A DNA stretch of 10,272 nucleotides from an uncultured Collinsella sp. Its GTDB lineage: Bacteria > Actinomycetota > Coriobacteriia > Coriobacteriales > Coriobacteriaceae. Each line of letters begins with the position of its first letter. Positions within the stretch are counted from its first letter, which is position 1. The notes below the pieces were generated by a model. It searched no databases and was not told the origin of the DNA. It saw only the letters and a program-made list of their open reading frames with translations. Shown piece by piece: positions 1 through 6,195 of this stretch. A program made the translations under genes and the position numbers. The DNA is taken from contig CABTZA010000054.1 of assembly GCA_902489225.1 (NCBI GenBank), forward strand, positions 1 to 10,272, written 5' to 3'.

Positions 1-626
1 CCGCTTCGGGCGAGGCCAGTTCCAAGGATTCCAAATCTTCGGATGCTGCAAAAGATGAGTCCAAGGGCTCGAACGACGCCAAGGATGATTCCGAGTCTTC
101 GCACAAGGAATCGGACAAAAGCTCGGATAGCAAGAAGTCCGATGGCCAGGACAGCAAGAGGTCTGGCGATAAATCCGCTGCCCAAAATACGGGAGCCGGT
201 GATACTTCCAATGCGTCTGGCGGTGCTTCTTCGGGCGGTGGCCAGTCGTCTGATGGAACCTCATCCCCTAATGGTGGAAACGCCTCCTCGGGCAGCCAAA
301 GCGGCTCACAGGAGTCCAACTACGTTACGGTGACGGTTTCGGTCACATCGAGCTCTGTGGGCAATCCTGTGTCCTCTGATGGCACCTTTACCTTTAACGA
401 AGGCGCTACCGTCTACGATGCCCTGTGCGCGCTGGGCCTTTCTGTCAACGCACATGGCTCGTCGTACGGCACGTATGTTTCTGCGATTGGTGGTTTGGCC
501 GAGAAACAGTACGGCGGCACGAGCGGCTGGATGTACTCCGTCAACGGCACAACGCCCATGACGGCCTGCAGTAACTACGTTCTCTCCAATGGTGACAACG
601 TCGTTTGGTATTACGTAACGGGCTAG
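1..626 (+). CDS. DUF4430 domain protein, 3' part only (surface/secreted type)
   Basis: The frame is open from the left edge (first whole codon at base 3) to TAG at 624-626, giving the last 207 residues; the N-terminus is outside the window. About the first 105 residues are low complexity, at first rich in Ser, Lys and Asp (runs such as KDSKSSD) and then in Ser and Gly, as in a flexible linker between exported domains. The last ~100 residues look like a DUF4430 (transcobalamin C-terminal-like) domain: a beta-rich start (VTVTVSVTSS), an NEGATVYDAL segment, a GTSGWMYSVNG motif, and a NGDNVVWYYVTG end. DUF4430 domains occur in extracellular or cobalamin-binding-like proteins, so an exported role is inferred; no signal peptide or anchor is in view. 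The ligand is unknown. A terminator follows 22 nt after the stop, so this is the last gene of its transcript. Confidence 0.8.
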   Translation, partial: ASGEASSKDSKSSDAAKDESKGSNDAKDDSESSHKESDKSSDSKKSDGQDSKRSGDKSAAQNTGAGDTSNASGGASSGGGQSSDGTSSPNGGNASSGSQSGSQESNYVTVTVSVTSSSVGNPVSSDGTFTFNEGATVYDALCALGLSVNAHGSSYGTYVSAIGGLAEKQYGGTSGWMYSVNGTTPMTACSNYVLSNGDNVVWYYVTG

Positions 627-648
627 AGGCCTCGACATAGCGCGCCAG

Positions 649-686
649 ACGGGCGGTTCGGACCAACATCCGGACCGCCCGTTTTT
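649..686 (+). terminator. Intrinsic terminator of the DUF4430 gene
   Basis: Arms 649-661 and 670-682 form a 13-bp GC-rich stem (one G-T wobble) with an 8-nt loop, followed directly by five T residues at 682-686. It lies 22 nt after the stop codon on the same strand. Confidence 0.9.
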
Positions 687-725
687 CATGCGAATGGGAC
701 TGGGTCGCCGGGTCTCTCGGCAAAC

Positions 726-759
726 AAAAAACCGGTTGGAACGGGAATTCCAACCGGTT
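726..759 (-). terminator. Intrinsic terminator of the distal gtrA-type gene
   Basis: Perfect 12-bp inverted repeat, arms 730-741 and 748-759, loop 742-747. Read on the minus strand it is followed by a run of T (bases 731-726 on the plus strand are A). It lies 26 nt beyond the stop of the minus-strand gene ending at 786, and sits back to back with the plus-strand terminator at 649-686. Confidence 0.88.
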
Positions 760-785
760 ATACATTCAAGCAAATAGTGAATCGA

Positions 786-1193
786 CTACGACCGTGCGCC
801 CTCGAGGAAGAAGCGGCGGCTGAAGTAGTTGTACCAGGTGACGAGGAACGTGGCGATGGCCTTCATGGCCTGGTAGCCGATGCTCAAAAACGTGACGCCC
901 ACAAACATGTACAGGTCGTTGAGGCCCAGGCCGATCACCGACAGGATGGTGAAGATCGTGAACTCGCGCTTGCGGCTCATGCCTTCGCGGTGGTCGAACA
1001 CGTACTTCATGCTGAGCCAGTAGTTGACCACGACGGACGTGATAAACGAAACCGTGGTGCTCATCAAAAAGTCGAGGTGGAACAGCTCGACGAGCGCAAT
1101 GAGCATGCCCCAGTCGATGCCAAAGGAGATAAGACCCACGACAGCAAACTTGAGGAACTGCTTGGTATGAGGTTGTGCCAGCGCCTTGCGCAC
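786..1193 (-). CDS. GtrA-family four-helix membrane protein (distal copy)
   Basis: The product is 135 residues, the usual size for the GtrA family, small integral membrane proteins thought to move or support lipid-linked sugars in cell-surface polysaccharide modification. Four hydrophobic segments are visible, near residues 12-36, 42-62, 78-100 and 104-125. Family-like signatures are FAVVGLISFGIDWG in the first helix, NYWLSMKYVF after the second, and a C-terminal FLEG. Start is GTG at 1193: the frame is open a little further upstream but no ATG or GTG precedes it, and the next Met would cut the first helix. There is no good Shine-Dalgarno, so the exact start is uncertain. It is clearly paralogous to the upstream 1413-1808 gene. 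No glycosyltransferase partner is in the window, so its substrate is unknown. Confidence 0.85.
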   Translation of the reverse strand: MRKALAQPHTKQFLKFAVVGLISFGIDWGMLIALVELFHLDFLMSTTVSFITSVVVNYWLSMKYVFDHREGMSRKREFTIFTILSVIGLGLNDLYMFVGVTFLSIGYQAMKAIATFLVTWYNYFSRRFFLEGARS

Positions 1194-1412
1194 GTAATCA
1201 CATCCAATGCGTTGATGAATCGAGCAGAGGATACTTTAGAGCTTTTACAAGGGAAACGTAAGGTCTTTGCCAAGAACTATATGAACTCGCCAAATTTTCA
1301 AGAGCTAATCCGCAAACGTTGAAAATTTGCCCGTAAACGAGCGACACCCACGGACGATACTGCGCTGAGTGCGCGTCGTCCGTGGGCGCCGTAATGCTGC
1401 AGGGGTTTCGAG
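1194..1412. other. AT-rich intergenic region between the two gtrA-type genes
   Basis: This 219-base gap is visibly richer in A and T than its neighbours between 1194 and about 1340. It must hold any separate promoter for the 786-1193 gene; on the minus strand a TTGGCA-like element and a TGTAAA-like element about 18 nt apart lie near 1280-1247, but the match is weak. On the plus strand 1215-1322 is a 35-codon frame (ATG to TGA) of plausible protein-like composition but without a Shine-Dalgarno, so it is not called as a gene. The hairpin at 1347-1386 occupies the right side. Confidence 0.4.
1347..1386. terminator. Strong hairpin between the two gtrA-type genes, possible terminator
   Basis: Perfect 11-bp inverted repeat with arms 1347-1357 (CCCACGGACGA) and 1376-1386, plus an inner 4-bp GCGC stem. 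It begins 27 nt past the stop of the minus-strand gene 1413-1808. Neither strand has a clear T-run after it, so it may be a Rho-independent terminator lacking the U-tract, an mRNA 3'-end stabiliser, or a processing site rather than a full stop. Confidence 0.45.
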
Positions 1413-1808
1413 CTATTTTGTCTCGTCGCCCTCCAGGAAGATTTTTCGGGTCACAAAGTTGTAGACCATGACAAGCGCGGTGGCGCAGATCTTGGCGATA
1501 TTGGCCTCGAGTCCCAGGCCGGCGTTGAGCGCCAGCACGATGCCGTCGTTGAGCACCAAACCGATCACGGACAGCACGACAAAGATGATGAACTCGCGGC
1601 GGCGGCTCATGCCTTCCTTGTGCGCAAACACGTACTTCATGCTTGCGAGGTAGTTAAAGATGAGTGAGATGATAAAGCCGCTGGTGTTGGCGATTAGGAT
1701 GTTGAGGCCCAGACCGTAGTGGAGCAGATTCATAATGCCAAAGTCGATAACCGTGGCAATGACACCGACGACGCCAAATTTCATGATCTGCGCAAGGAGC
1801 TTTTGCAT
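1413..1808 (-). CDS. GtrA-family four-helix membrane protein (fbp-proximal copy)
   Basis: The product is 131 residues with four hydrophobic helices (near 8-28, 37-57, 75-96 and 100-120). GtrA-like signatures are FGVVGVIATVIDFG, NYLASMKYVF, an EGMSRRREF loop between helices 2 and 3, and a terminal FLEG. Members of this family are linked to export or modification of cell-surface polysaccharides, often through undecaprenyl-linked sugars; the substrate here is unknown. The ATG at 1808 was chosen because AAGG lies 8 nt upstream (AAGGCAGGTACC then ATG) and the length then matches its paralogue at 786-1193. ATG 1841 or TTG 1871 in the same frame would add a short polar N-terminus without helices. 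It begins 78 nt after the fbp stop on the same strand and may be read from the fbp promoter. The two copies share so many blocks that tandem duplication is likely. Confidence 0.85.
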   Translation of the reverse strand: MQKLLAQIMKFGVVGVIATVIDFGIMNLLHYGLGLNILIANTSGFIISLIFNYLASMKYVFAHKEGMSRRREFIIFVVLSVIGLVLNDGIVLALNAGLGLEANIAKICATALVMVYNFVTRKIFLEGDETK

Positions 1809-1886
1809 GGTACCTGCCTTAGGGTGGCGCGGGGACGCCATGGGGATGACAAACTCAGCAAGTTTAGCCAATCCCCGCGGGTGGGG

Positions 1887-3803
1887 CTAGACGCGCTCTT
1901 CGATAGCACCGTTTCTATATGCATCGAGCAGCTGGCGCAGGTCCTGGATCTGGCTGCGAATTTTGGCGCCAGTATCGGTGTCGCTCACCATGCGGCGACG
2001 GTCCGCTTGGTCAAAACGGTTGGTCTCGCTCTCGATGTCCACGTTGCGCGTGAGTGCCTCGGCAACCGTCGTAAAGGCCCGGTGCGACTTGAGGCGGCAG
2101 CCGCGCGAGCTCGAGATGAGCGTATAGCCGGCGATACCCGTCTTGGGATGGTAAGCGCGGCAGAAGCCGCCATCGATGACCAGCAGCTTGCCGTTGGCGC
2201 GGATGGGCTGCTCGCCCTTGGTGGTTTTAACGGGCGTGTGGCCGTTGATGATGTGGCCGGTCGGCGAACATGCCATGGGCGCGACGCCAAACTCGCGCAT
2301 GATGTCGTCGCAGACCGAGGGCGACTTGGTAAGCGTAAAGTACGGGTCCATCGGCTCGACCCAGGTGCTCTTATCGGCGATATAGGCGCGCTCAAAGGTA
2401 CGCACCAGGCGTCCGCTGGCGGGTGAATTGAAGCCAATCCACAGGTACCACATCCAGTCGAGGGCATCGCGGTCGCCCACGCGCCACGCGCGGCGGGCGA
2501 TGTGGTCGCAAAAATCGAGATAATCGCGGCCGGCGTGCCAGGTGCCCAGGCAGTTCATGCTGCTAAAGGTGCCGTCTTCGTTGAGCGGAACGCAGCCGTG
2601 GAAGAGCAGGTTGCCGTTGGCGACCTTGTACATCGAGCCGTGGGAATAGAGGAAATCGATATGGCGATGCAGGTGATCGGCGGTGACAAACTCGGACACG
2701 AGCTTGTCGATGATGTGCTGCTCCTGAGACGTGAGCGTATAGGGGTCCGCCGGATCGACGGTGGGGAAGTCGTTGGTCGTGAGCGGCCATACGCTGCCGT
2801 CGGCGAGCGTGACCGTGCCGGTGTCGTGCTCGATCTTGTCGAGTAACAGACGGTCGGTCATATCGAACTCGGGGTGGCGCTGGATAATCTGGCCCTCGAG
2901 CTTAAAGAGCAGCACATTGATGGCCTTGATCAGCGGGGTGATGGACTCACCGGCGGTGTAGGTGGCATCGGCAAAGGCGACAAGCTCACGCAGCGAGATG
3001 CCGTAGTCGTTCTCGAGGATCTCGTAATTGTCGTAACGCAGGTTGTTGCGCAGCACCGTGGCGATGCAGGCGGGCTCACCGGCCGCAGCGCCCATCCATA
3101 GCAGGTCGTGGTTGCCCCACTGGATGTCGAGCGAATGGTAGGTGAGCAGGCGGTCCATAATCTTGGCAGCGCCGCCGCCGCGGTCGAAGATATCGCCCAC
3201 CAGGTGCAGGTGGTCGACGGCCAAGCGCTTGATGAGCGAGGCGAGTGACTCGATAAAGTCGTCGGCGCTGGCGGTCTCCAGGATGGACTCCACGATGCGC
3301 TCGTGATAGCGCACGCGATAGTTGTTCTCGTCCGGGTGCGTGTGCAACAACTCGTCGATGATATAGGCGTAATCGCGCGGTATGGCCTTACGCACCTTGG
3401 AGCGCGTGTAGCGGCTTGAAAGCGAACGAGCGACCATGATGAGCTGGTCAAGCATCGTCTTGTACCAGGTGGGCGAGTCCTCGCGCTGGCTGCGGACCAG
3501 CTCGATCTTCTCGTGCGGGTAGTAGATGAGCGTGCACAGCTCGCCCTTTTCGTCAAAGGTGAGCGTGTCGCCAAAAATCTCGTCGACATGCTCGCGCACG
3601 ACGCCCGAGCAGTTGTTGAGGATGTGCATAAAGGCTTCGTACTCGCCATGCACGTCGCTCATAAAATGCTCGGTGCCTTTGGGCAGGTTGAGGATGGCCG
3701 AGAGATTGATGATCTCGGTAAACGCGGATTGTTCGGTGGGGAACTGTCTCGAAAGCAGGCGCAGATACTTGAAGTCTTGCGGGTTGCGATCGAATGCGAC
3801 CAT
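1887..3803 (-). CDS. fbp: Class III fructose-1,6-bisphosphatase
   Basis: This enzyme hydrolyses fructose 1,6-bisphosphate to fructose 6-phosphate and phosphate, the committed gluconeogenic step, in the cytoplasm. The product is about 638 residues, in line with class III enzymes of Firmicutes (roughly 640-670). Calcineurin-like metallophosphoesterase motifs appear in order: SDVHGEY near residue 49 (metal ligands Asp50, His52), GDIFDRGGG near 203, WGNHDLLW near 229, a HGC segment near 401 and NGHTPV near 520. These cover the expected two-metal site. The frame is open up to 4106, but the first ~101 codons of that have no family counterpart; ATG 3803 has GGAAGG 6 nt upstream and gives the usual N-terminus, so it is the start. 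Divergent from degV across a 320-base region with operator-like repeats; followed by a GtrA gene 78 nt downstream. The class is known to be subject to metabolite control in Bacillus; nothing in the sequence shows that directly here. Confidence 0.96.
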   Translation of the reverse strand: MVAFDRNPQDFKYLRLLSRQFPTEQSAFTEIINLSAILNLPKGTEHFMSDVHGEYEAFMHILNNCSGVVREHVDEIFGDTLTFDEKGELCTLIYYPHEKIELVRSQREDSPTWYKTMLDQLIMVARSLSSRYTRSKVRKAIPRDYAYIIDELLHTHPDENNYRVRYHERIVESILETASADDFIESLASLIKRLAVDHLHLVGDIFDRGGGAAKIMDRLLTYHSLDIQWGNHDLLWMGAAAGEPACIATVLRNNLRYDNYEILENDYGISLRELVAFADATYTAGESITPLIKAINVLLFKLEGQIIQRHPEFDMTDRLLLDKIEHDTGTVTLADGSVWPLTTNDFPTVDPADPYTLTSQEQHIIDKLVSEFVTADHLHRHIDFLYSHGSMYKVANGNLLFHGCVPLNEDGTFSSMNCLGTWHAGRDYLDFCDHIARRAWRVGDRDALDWMWYLWIGFNSPASGRLVRTFERAYIADKSTWVEPMDPYFTLTKSPSVCDDIMREFGVAPMACSPTGHIINGHTPVKTTKGEQPIRANGKLLVIDGGFCRAYHPKTGIAGYTLISSSRGCRLKSHRAFTTVAEALTRNVDIESETNRFDQADRRRMVSDTDTGAKIRSQIQDLRQLLDAYRNGAIEERV

Positions 3804-3822
3804 GAAACACCTTCCGATGGGG

Positions 3823-3859
3823 CTGGTAAAACTGATAAACAGCGTCAAACGTTTACCAG
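3823..3859. promoter_or_regulatory. Inverted repeat with LacI-type palindrome core upstream of fbp
   Basis: CTGGTAAA at 3823-3830 and TTTACCAG at 3852-3859 form a perfect 8-bp inverted repeat with a 21-nt spacer. The right arm overlaps GTCAAACGTTTACC (3844-3857), an imperfect palindrome centred on AAACGTTT, the central-CG pattern typical of LacI/GalR/CcpA-family operators. It lies 41-54 nt upstream of the fbp ATG, where a repressor would block transcription or early elongation. Which regulator binds is unknown. Confidence 0.45.
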
Positions 3860-4024
3860 TATGCGCCGCTTTTGTTTCGATTTTGCGCCAGCGGCTGAAT
3901 TGTCGGATGAACGGTTTGGTAAATCGATTTAGTTGAGGTAGATATGGCGGTTGAGTGGAGACGACAGAGGGTGTTTTCTCAGATATTTTTGCGTGGGGCC
4001 GGTGGAGACGATGGTGGTAAAGAT

Positions 4025-4061
4025 GTTCACTATTTTTGGTTCGATTTGGTAAATAGTGGAC
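4025..4061. promoter_or_regulatory. 11-bp inverted repeat upstream of the degV promoter
   Basis: GTTCACTATTT (4025-4035) and AAATAGTGGAC (4051-4061) are inverted repeats, perfect over the inner 8 bp with one mismatch in 11. The 15-nt spacer contains TTGGT twice in direct orientation. The right arm ends about 29 nt before the -10 hexamer of degV, so it abuts the -35 region, a usual place for an operator or activator site. As RNA it could also form a hairpin in a long fbp leader, but no T-run follows. Confidence 0.45.
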
Positions 4062-4086
4062 ATATGTACCGCATGTAGGCTCACTG

Positions 4087-4095
4087 TGCGATAAT
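4087..4095 (+). promoter_or_regulatory. degV promoter, extended -10 (TGC-GATAAT)
   Basis: An extended -10 (TGn followed by GATAAT at 4090-4095) lies about 7 nt before a likely start at 4102-4103, giving a leader near 21 nt that includes the ribosome site AAGGAG at 4112-4117. The -35 region has no good hexamer, consistent with an extended -10 promoter. The 11-mer TGTGCGATAAT recurs exactly upstream of metG. Confidence 0.6.
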
Positions 4096-4123
4096 TTGCG
4101 CAGCAATGAGTAAGGAGCCTCAT

Positions 4124-5014
4124 ATGAGTGATTTTGTCCTGACCTGTGAATCCGCCGCCGACCGAACCCGTGAGTTCTTTGAATCGCGCAATATTCCCGT
4201 CGCGTATTTTCATTACGAGATCGACGATGTTGTCTATACGGACGATCTGTATCAGTCGATTACGCCGGACGAGTTTTTTGCCCAGATTGCCGCGGGCGCC
4301 ATGCCCAAGACGTCTCAGGTGGGCGTGGGCGAGTACGAGGAGTTTTGGGAGCCGTTTGTTGCCGAGGGTAAAGACGTGCTGCACCTGACGTTGTCGTCGG
4401 GTATTTCGGGCACGTATGGATCGGCCTGCGTCGCGGCGCAGATGCTTGCGGATCGCTATCCCCAGGGCGGCAAGGTACGCGTCATCGATTCGCTGGGGGC
4501 GTCTTCGGGCTTTGGTCTGTTGCTGGAATATGCCGCCGACGTGCGCGATAGCGGGGCTTCACTCGACGAGACGGCCGCTTGGATCGAGGAGCATAAACTC
4601 AACCTGCACCACTGGTTCTTCTCGACCGATCTGTCGAGCTACCTGCGCGGCGGTCGCATTTCGGCCGCGAGCGCGATCATCGGCACGGCGCTCAAGATTT
4701 GCCCGCTTATGACGGTCGATTGCGAAGGTAAGCTGTCGCCACGTGAGAAGATTCGCACTAAGAAGCGAGCGATTTCCGAGATGGCTAAGACCATGATGGC
4801 ACACGTACAGGACGGTGCAGATTATTCGGGTAAGTGCATCATGTCGCAGTCGGCGTGCCGCGAGGATGCCGAGGCGGTCGCGGCGCTGATTGAGGAACAG
4901 GTTCCGCAGCTTAAAGGCAAGATTGAGATCAATGACATCGGTACTCTGATTGGCTCGCATACCGGACCTGGTACGGTGGCGCTCTTCTTTATGGGCGACA
5001 AGCGCGTGGATTAA
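4124..5014 (+). CDS. DegV family fatty-acid-binding protein (FakB-like)
   Basis: The product is 296 residues, a typical DegV length. DegV/FakB proteins bind a fatty acid and present it to the kinase FakA, which makes acyl-phosphate for phospholipid synthesis. Family motifs seen: PKTSQ near residue 61, a SSGISGTYGSA loop near 91-101, SYLRGGRIS near 172-180, and a C-terminal IGSHTGPGTVALFF near 276-289, which together form the lipid carboxylate pocket in known structures. The usual N-terminal TDS motif reads CES (8-10), a modest departure. ATG 4124 is preferred to the in-frame ATG 4106 because AAGGAG stands 6 nt before it. No FakA gene is in the window, so the kinase partner would have to be elsewhere. 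It is a single-gene unit, divergent from fbp and closed by the hairpin at 5056. Confidence 0.93.
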   Translation: MSDFVLTCESAADRTREFFESRNIPVAYFHYEIDDVVYTDDLYQSITPDEFFAQIAAGAMPKTSQVGVGEYEEFWEPFVAEGKDVLHLTLSSGISGTYGSACVAAQMLADRYPQGGKVRVIDSLGASSGFGLLLEYAADVRDSGASLDETAAWIEEHKLNLHHWFFSTDLSSYLRGGRISAASAIIGTALKICPLMTVDCEGKLSPREKIRTKKRAISEMAKTMMAHVQDGADYSGKCIMSQSACREDAEAVAALIEEQVPQLKGKIEINDIGTLIGSHTGPGTVALFFMGDKRVD

Positions 5015-5055
5015 TTTGCCCCATCACGTCGCTGCATGATTGCTCAAACGAAAAC

Positions 5056-5094
5056 GGCCCGCCTCACGTTTGTGGGGCGGGCCAAGATGTTTTG
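5056..5094. terminator. Bidirectional terminator between degV and the TIM-barrel gene
   Basis: Arms 5056-5067 and 5072-5083 form a 12-bp GC-rich stem with one G-T wobble and a GTTT loop. On the minus strand the stem is followed by GTTTTCGTTTG, a fair T-rich tail, 12 nt past the stop of the 5095-6186 gene. On the plus strand it is followed by AAGATGTTTT, a weaker tail. The convergent arrangement fits a shared terminator. Confidence 0.8.
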
Positions 5095-6186
5095 CTAGCG
5101 TTTCTTTCCGCGGAAGAAAAAGCCGTGCAGTGACGGCTTGAGGCCGCGGTTGGCGCGATGCTCCTCGACGCGCTCGTGGATCGAAGCGACGCGCTCGATG
5201 ACTTCGTCGGGAATCGGCACATCGGGATTCATGTTCTCGACTTGGCTGACCTCGGCGGCGGCGACCTGGTCGATAATGGGCACGTCGTCGCGCGAGATGA
5301 CAGGTGTGGCGTCTTCCTTCATCTTGCGATAACGCTGCATCATGTCGGTCTGTAGCTGCTGGGCCGAAGGCGGTGTCCAGATGATGGCGTTGGCGCCGGC
5401 GGCGATGGTCTCGCGAATGCTCTCGGGCGTCTTGCCGCCCGGCGCGATAAGCGGCAGGTTGGGATAGTGCTCGCGCAGCTCGCGTAGGACCTGGGGCGTG
5501 TTCTTGCCGGCGGCGATGTTGAGAATCTTGGCTCCAGCGCGCACCTTGGCGTGGGCATCGTCGTCGCAGCGAACGACCGTGGCGATGACGGGGATGTCGG
5601 CGATGTTGGTGATGTGCTCGACCATCTCGGCAGTAGCGGGGGAGTTGACCACGCAGCCCGCCGCGCCCTGCATCTCGGAGACGGCTGCCATCTGCACGGA
5701 GCGCTTACCGGTCGTAGTTCCGCCACCCACGCCTACAAAGACCGGGCACTCGGCGACGGTCAGCAGCGCTTGCGTAATGGCGGGCTGCGGCGTGAAAGGG
5801 TAGACCGCAAAGACGGCGTCGGCGTTGGAGTTGCGGATAACCGCGACATCGGTGGTGTAAATGAGCGACTTGATGCGTCGGCCAAAGAGCGTGAAGCCGC
5901 TGGCCTCCTCGATCTCGTCGGGCATGCGAAGGGCAGCCTTGCGCAGGCGTCCGTCGATGGGCAGGGGCTCCATAGGGAGCAGGCCGTTGGGCGTGACGGT
6001 TACTTGGGGCTCGGTGAACTCGTCTGCAAGCTCGACCTCGGAAAAATCGACCGAGGCGACGATGTCCTTGTGCACCTCGGCGGGCACATCGATGGGAGCT
6101 TGGTCGTTTGCCGCCGCAGGCGTGTCGAAGGAGCTGGTGCCGACGAAGGCGTCGACGCGCTCATTTAGATCGTTGAGGGTATCCAT
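5095..6186 (-). CDS. TIM-barrel protein of unknown function with extended termini
   Basis: The product is 363 residues. The core, about 79-290, looks like a (beta/alpha)8 barrel of an uncharacterised family found in Clostridia and Coriobacteriia, often labelled only 'hydrolase'. Visible elements are strands such as ADAVFAVYPF (122-131), PVFVGVGGGTTTGK (148-161), PVIATVVR (199-206), AKILNIAAGKNT (219-230), LPLIAPGGKTPESI (244-257) and ANAIIWTPPS (265-274). The GGK and GAN loops at the C-terminal ends of strands 7 and 8 resemble the phosphate-binding cup of IGPS/aldolase-type barrels, so a phosphorylated substrate is inferred. From memory, relatives run to about 240 residues; here ~78 acidic residues precede the core and ~70 polar residues follow, ending in a basic FFFRGKKR tail. 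The substrate is unknown. ATG 6186 lacks a Shine-Dalgarno; later Mets at residues 72 or 88 are alternative starts. Confidence 0.8.
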   Translation of the reverse strand: MDTLNDLNERVDAFVGTSSFDTPAAANDQAPIDVPAEVHKDIVASVDFSEVELADEFTEPQVTVTPNGLLPMEPLPIDGRLRKAALRMPDEIEEASGFTLFGRRIKSLIYTTDVAVIRNSNADAVFAVYPFTPQPAITQALLTVAECPVFVGVGGGTTTGKRSVQMAAVSEMQGAAGCVVNSPATAEMVEHITNIADIPVIATVVRCDDDAHAKVRAGAKILNIAAGKNTPQVLRELREHYPNLPLIAPGGKTPESIRETIAAGANAIIWTPPSAQQLQTDMMQRYRKMKEDATPVISRDDVPIIDQVAAAEVSQVENMNPDVPIPDEVIERVASIHERVEEHRANRGLKPSLHGFFFRGKKR

Positions 6187-6195
6187 GGAGGCTCG

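Larger units (their letters stand above)
3804..4123. promoter_or_regulatory. Divergent fbp-degV regulatory region
   Basis: This 320-base gap holds no convincing gene; open frames in it run out of degV or fbp in the wrong phase. It contains five copies of TGGTAAA: plus strand at 3824, 3917, 4015 and 4047, and minus strand at 3852-3858. Two are extended to TTTGGTAAAT (3915-3924 and 4045-4054). It also contains two inverted repeats (separate entries) and the degV promoter. A seven-base word is expected about 0.03 times on both strands of a region this size, so the recurrence is unlikely to be chance, though the site is AT-richer than the coding DNA. The fbp promoter itself could not be placed with confidence; a TTGACG on the minus strand near 3849 is a weak -35 candidate. 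Confidence 0.6.

Noticed and set aside
1..320. Short tandem repeats or a CRISPR-like array in the low-complexity left end
   Set aside because: The repeats are degenerate Ser/Lys/Asp codons in an open frame, with no constant repeat unit or spacer length.
777..1322. Plus-strand open frame of 181 codons over the distal GtrA gene
   Set aside because: Most of it is antisense to the GtrA gene; only its last 35 codons lie in non-coding DNA, and those are discussed as a possible remnant.
1719..2426. Plus-strand open frame of 235 codons over fbp
   Set aside because: Antisense to a clear class III fructose-bisphosphatase; no ribosome site or motifs.
3804..4106. N-terminal extension of fbp up to the ATG at 4106
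   Set aside because: The added ~101 residues have no family counterpart and cross repeated regulatory motifs; ATG 3803 has GGAAGG at ideal spacing and gives the usual length.
5551..6168. Plus-strand open frame of 205 codons over the TIM-barrel gene
   Set aside because: Low-complexity Gly/Asp/Val translation typical of an antisense shadow; the minus frame has conserved barrel motifs.
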